64,000 bases of DNA from Combretum micranthum (lineage: Eukaryota; Streptophyta; Magnoliopsida; Myrtales; Combretaceae). Shown here one piece after another: positions 60,121-64,000 of this stretch. The DNA lies in contig JAMXBD010000025.1 in NCBI GenBank assembly GCA_024138025.1, forward strand, positions 2,299,501 through 2,363,500. The letters are read 5' to 3'. Below the pieces are notes generated by a model. It was not told where the DNA came from and searched no databases. It saw nothing but the letters and a program-made list of their open reading frames with translations. A program made the position numbers and the translations under genes. How positions within the stretch are numbered: position 1 is the first letter of the stretch; each line of letters starts with the position of its first letter.

Positions 60121-60124
60121 GACA

Positions 60125-60449
60125 CTAGTTGTCTTCGATATATGGCATCCTCACTCTAAAAGTTTCACCTTTTAGGCAATGTGAAACTCACATACTGAAG
60201 GCCACCTTTAGCTATTTATAACTTATATCTAGTTCATAGTTAATTAATCATGTGAAACTCCCTTTCCAATAAAACAAAGTGAAATTCTAGTATTATATAC
60301 ACTTTGTTTCTAGATAACATAGATTGTAGATATCAACATATGCATATATCTTGGAAACAAATATGCTAAGTTGATGTACTTGGAAGCAAGCATCCAAATG
60401 AAAAGACTAAAAGTTTGGACATTAGTACATATATATATATATAATTATA
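60125..60449. other. Non-coding, nothing recognised
   Basis: Flank of the old copia element, ending in a TA microsatellite (60430-60442). Confidence 0.4.
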
Positions 60450-60824
60450 GGGTTGATGAAAAAAATGGTACTTGAACTTTTCCAAAAAGAATAATTAGGT
60501 ACATAAAGTTTGGTTTTGAATAATGTGATACCTAAACAAAGTTTTCATTGACTTTTTTCATATATGAAGTTTGGTTTTGAATAATTTTGATACCTAAATA
60601 AAATTTTTGTTAACTTTTTTCACACCTGAAGCAAGTGAAATGAGGTATGAAAAAAGTCCACAAAAAGTTTATTCAGATACTAAAATTGTCAAAATCAAAC
60701 TTCAACCATAAAAAAAGTCAACTAAAACTTTGTTCATATACCAAATTATTCAAAACAAAACTTTGAATATCTAATTGTTTTTTTTTTTTAGCGGAAGTTC
60801 AGGTACCATTAGTGTCATTATCCC
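60450..60824. mobile_element. MITE, GGGTTGATG...TTATCCC family
   Basis: Almost entirely palindromic. The left reads ATGGTACTTGAACTTTTCC then AATTAGGTACATAAAGTTTGG; the right, read inward, is a close copy. The 9-bp flanks TAATTATAG and TAAAATTAG match 6 of 9. Related to 26242-26536. Confidence 0.65.
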
Positions 60825-60831
60825 TAAAATT

Positions 60832-61757
60832 AGGAAAAATTACAAATAACTTACCTTTATTTTCACACTTTTGCAATTAAGTGATATGTAATTTTTTTTT
60901 TACAAAGAGCTGACATGTGTTAACCTATGTTATATTCCACTAAAAAAAGTTATTTCCGTCACGTAGAGCCCGCGTGGCTTTTAAAAATTGAAAAAAAAAA
61001 AAAAAAAACAAAACAAGTGCTCGAATTTTTACTCCACCCCAAAAATACTCCCTCTTACTCTCTCAACAAAACCCTAGTAATCTCAAGTATCCGTGAATTT
61101 CCCTCCTTATGACATCTAAAAAAATTTTCAATCACAAAATTGGTTACATCATAATTGATTTTCGCACATCAATATCCTTGCCCATCGCAAACAAGGAACA
61201 CCACATTGTAACACATGTTGTTACGCATCTTCAAACATTCAAAAATCTTGTATAAATACATCGGCTTAATCTGGTGTAGAAAAATAATTTAAAATGTGGA
61301 TGAAAATGTTTGTTGTTGATCATGGCAGACAAGGTTGATGCTGTCAAATGTGAGGATAACTAGGAGAGGCTTGTGCTGCCTTGAAATAAGAGGGAGATCC
61401 ATGTGATGGAAATTTATGGGTGATTGGAATTTTTTAAGTGTCATCAAATTGGAATTTTTATGGTGATAAGAAATTTTGGAGAAATTTTAATGATTGAAAT
61501 CTTTTGAGCGTCATAAAGGAGGGAATTCATGGATGCTTGAGATTGTTAGCGTTGAAAGGGGCATTTCAGTGGCGGTGTGAAAAGTTCAACCTTGTTTTGC
61601 TTTTTTTTCAATTTTTAAAAACCGTGTGGGCTCCACGTTATGGAAATAACCTTTTTGGTTTTTTTTTTCACTGAACATAACAAAGGTTAGCATGAGTTAG
61701 CTCTTTGTAAAAAAAATTTCATTGGTAACCACAAGTCGCTTATTTTAATTTTCATTG
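60832..61757. mobile_element. Mutator-like inverted-repeat element A
   Basis: The left arm (60832-61000) and the reverse complement of the right arm (61605-61757) share AAATAACTTACC/AAATAAGCGAC, TTTTACAAAGAGCT, TAACCT.TGTTAT, GTTATTTCC and CCGCGTGG-like blocks. The interior of about 600 bp is G-richer than the flanks but has no open frame. Confidence 0.65.
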
Positions 61758-61991
61758 TATTTTAGGATAGAAAATGAGACAAAAAGTAATTTTAGGTAAA
61801 TTACACGGTATCCCCTTGAAAACTATTAAAAGAACACGAAATCCGAACTTTTTATAAAGCCTACACTTATCCCCTCAAATAAATGTGGGTTCTACTTGTT
61901 TTAATAAATTACTGTCTATGTGTATATTAAATTTGACTTTAAGAAAAATTATAAAAAATTAATGCCATGTTATATGACTTATTATATGAAG

Positions 61992-63153
61992 GGTAAATTA
62001 CAAATAACTAACCTATGTTTTCGCACTTTTGTAATTAGTTGACCCATGAATTTTTTTTTTTTTACAAAAAACTGACCCGTCTTACACACCATCATTCCCA
62101 TTAGAAAAAGAAAAAAAAAAGTTAAGTATCACGTATCCTTTCATAAGCACTAACCTTTTTGCACCCTTGACAAAACAGTGTACAAAATGGAGCACGTGAG
62201 AGCAAAGACATGCACATAACTTCGTGTCCCTTCTCTTCTTCACCCTCTAGATCTACCATTAAAGCCCTACAAAACTCAAAAACTTAAAATCAATTACTTT
62301 CAAGCTCTTTTTTTTTTTTTTTCTTTCTTCGCATAATCATTCAAAAAAGACCTATTCCACAAGAGTAATGTTCTCAGATCTGACAATTTAAATGCCTAAT
62401 GTAGTGAAAAATTGGATCTTTTTGAATTCGAAACCTCCCACTTCTCATGTTTCACAACGGCCATTAATGGTCATATCACTTCACGGTAAAGGAGATTCTT
62501 CTCCGTTCTCTCTCTAAAATTAAAAATAAAATAGAAGTACAACATGATGGTATGATTTAAAACCCCTCATCTCTCATCTTGACAAAGCTAACTTGATTCA
62601 ATGAAGTAGAGATGGTTAGTGAGATGACTCAACAAAGAAGACAAAGTTGCGATCGGGTTAAGTATTATTGTGAAGGATATGGTAAGAGAGATGACTCGAT
62701 AGTCTCAGTGGGTTTTCAAGTCATTGTTTAGTTTAGTTTAGTGAACGATTTAGCTTTGGGTGAAGATCGGTGCAAGTGGATTTATGGTTAGGAAGATTAG
62801 CAAAGAAGACAAAAGCTTGGTTTTGGATTTCTAGTTAGGAAGTTGGTGCATGGGAGATCGACGCAAATGGGTGTGGTTCGGCAAGTGTAGTTCCATTGAG
62901 AGATTAACAAGAGGAAATGAGTTCGAGAATTTGGTGTTGTTGAGTCCACCTATGGTATTTTTTGGTTTTCGATGGAAGGTGTGATTTTTCCGTTGATGAA
63001 TATGGTTACCTATGAAATGACACATGTCACTTAACTAGTTTTTCAAACGGGACATGATGTTGTGTAACACCGGTCAATTCTTTGTTAAAAAAATTTCACA
63101 ACTCACCTAATTGCAAAAGTATGAAAACACAAATCACTTATTTGTAATTTACC
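61992..63153. mobile_element. Mutator-like inverted-repeat element B
   Basis: The left tip GGTAAATTACAAATAACTAA pairs with the right tip read inward (GGTAAATTACAAATAAGTGA). The arms continue for about 130 bp with TTTTCGCACTTTTGTAATTAG and ACAAAAAACTGACC-like phrases. It has the same tip family as element A, 235 bp away. No target duplication could be confirmed. Interior non-coding. Confidence 0.7.
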
Positions 63154-64000
63154 ATTTTATAAACCAATTTCGTTGATTCAAATACCATTGCTATTCAAAA
63201 AACAAAACAAAAAAAGAAAAAAAAAAAAAGATTCACTCCAAAAGATTTAAAAAAAAAAAAGGAGGTCACTTACAATGAAAAAAATTCATATTTTTATTTT
63301 GATGTTTAATCGAAAAAAAATTATTATCGTGCATGTTAAAATAAAATATGTCTTTTGCAAGGGTTTAAAGGATTTTTCTATTGTAGTTACATTGAATCAA
63401 TTCTTGAATGGCCAAGGAATTATAAGACAAAAACTCTTTAAGTGATTTAATCCAAAAACCAAAAAAAAAAAAAAAAAAGGTTCTATATATGTTAAAAAAG
63501 ATGTCTTTTGCAATTATTTAAAGATCCTTCTGCTGTCGAACACAAAGTTTCTCAAAAAAAAAAAAAAAAAAAAAAAAAACATTTTTCTTGGAAGATTTGC
63601 TTCCAAGATCAATTTAAAAAAAAAATTCCATATCCAAATCTTTTTTCTCGAAATATTTGCTTCAATAATCTTTCATATTCATCAATGATGTACTCATGCC
63701 CGTCATAGTAATAAGCATTACAACAAAAACACTCTAGGTGCTCATGAAATGAGATGGTGTTCTCAAAAAAAAAAATTATCAATAGGTGTCGTAGTGTTTA
63801 TCAAGTTTTGTCTATTTTTTTTCTTTTGTAATAGTTGGGTTTATAGATATTTAATCCAAAAAATTGGTTTGTAAAACTAGGTAGAATGCCACATCAACAT
63901 CAAGTCATATTTAATATACACATAAATAACGAAATATTAAAATAAGTATGACTCACATCTATTTAAGGATAATTTTAATAATGTTTTAGCATGTCCGTAT
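63154..64000. other. Non-coding, A-tract-rich
   Basis: Several A-runs, including one of about 27 at 63553-63579 and others near 63195-63230, 63250-63260 and 63460-63477. GTCTTTTGCAA occurs twice (63350 and 63503). No gene recognised; the open frame at 63508-63708 is a poly-lysine artefact. Confidence 0.4.

Overview
This is a strongly A+T-rich, gene-poor, repeat-dominated stretch of a plant nuclear genome. It is most likely from a eudicot: it carries Ty1/copia and Ty3/gypsy LTR elements with plant-type primer sites, a CACTA (En/Spm) element with both plant transposase families, hAT and Mutator-like non-autonomous elements, a TRIM, and one NDR1/HIN1-like (LEA_2) gene. I cannot name the species. 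No rRNA, tRNA gene, CRISPR array or bacterial-type operon was seen.

Layout. 1-1239: 5' end of a decayed Ty3/gypsy element on the minus strand (gag remnant, primer site, 649-bp LTR). 1524-2553: Mutator-like inverted-repeat element with a 9-bp target duplication. 2770-4150: possible copia LTR relic. 4388-5079: hAT element with a perfect 8-bp duplication. 5688-7076: Mutator-like element. 8556-18533: a CACTA element with TnpD-like (TNP2) and TnpA-like (Ptta/En/Spm) pseudogenes; it holds an inverted-repeat element (12624-17352), which in turn holds a 3.7-kb TG...CA unit (12840-16551), so three levels of nesting. 18838-20159: LTR-like sequence with repeated palindromic units. 21060-21960: copia-type LTR relic. 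23596-24317: the LEA_2/NHL gene, with one frameshift. 25.7-29.5 kb: a cluster of MITEs. 29818-30465 and 32647-33800: two more copies of the gypsy LTR, the second split by a 517-bp TRIM with a 5S-rRNA-like segment in its LTR. 34.6-45.9 kb: hAT-like elements, a 200-bp hairpin, a copia/SIRE-type LTR relic and a fourth gypsy-LTR relative. 46556-46788: an orphan two-exon gene fragment. 51470-60120: an old Ty1/copia element on the minus strand, split inside its protease motif by a young Ty1/copia element on the plus strand (54738-58805). 60450-63153: three more inverted-repeat elements.

The genes do not form a pathway; the window records successive transposition. The youngest event I can identify is the inner copia element (perfect ATAAC duplication, nearly identical LTRs). 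It lacks gag, and its pol frame carries two single-base frameshifts that cancel each other. The best candidates for something undescribed are this gag-less copia element, the 5S-bearing TRIM within a solo LTR, the 3.7-kb TG...CA unit, and the long hairpin at 36.2-36.4 kb. I could run no searches; family names rest on motifs read by eye.
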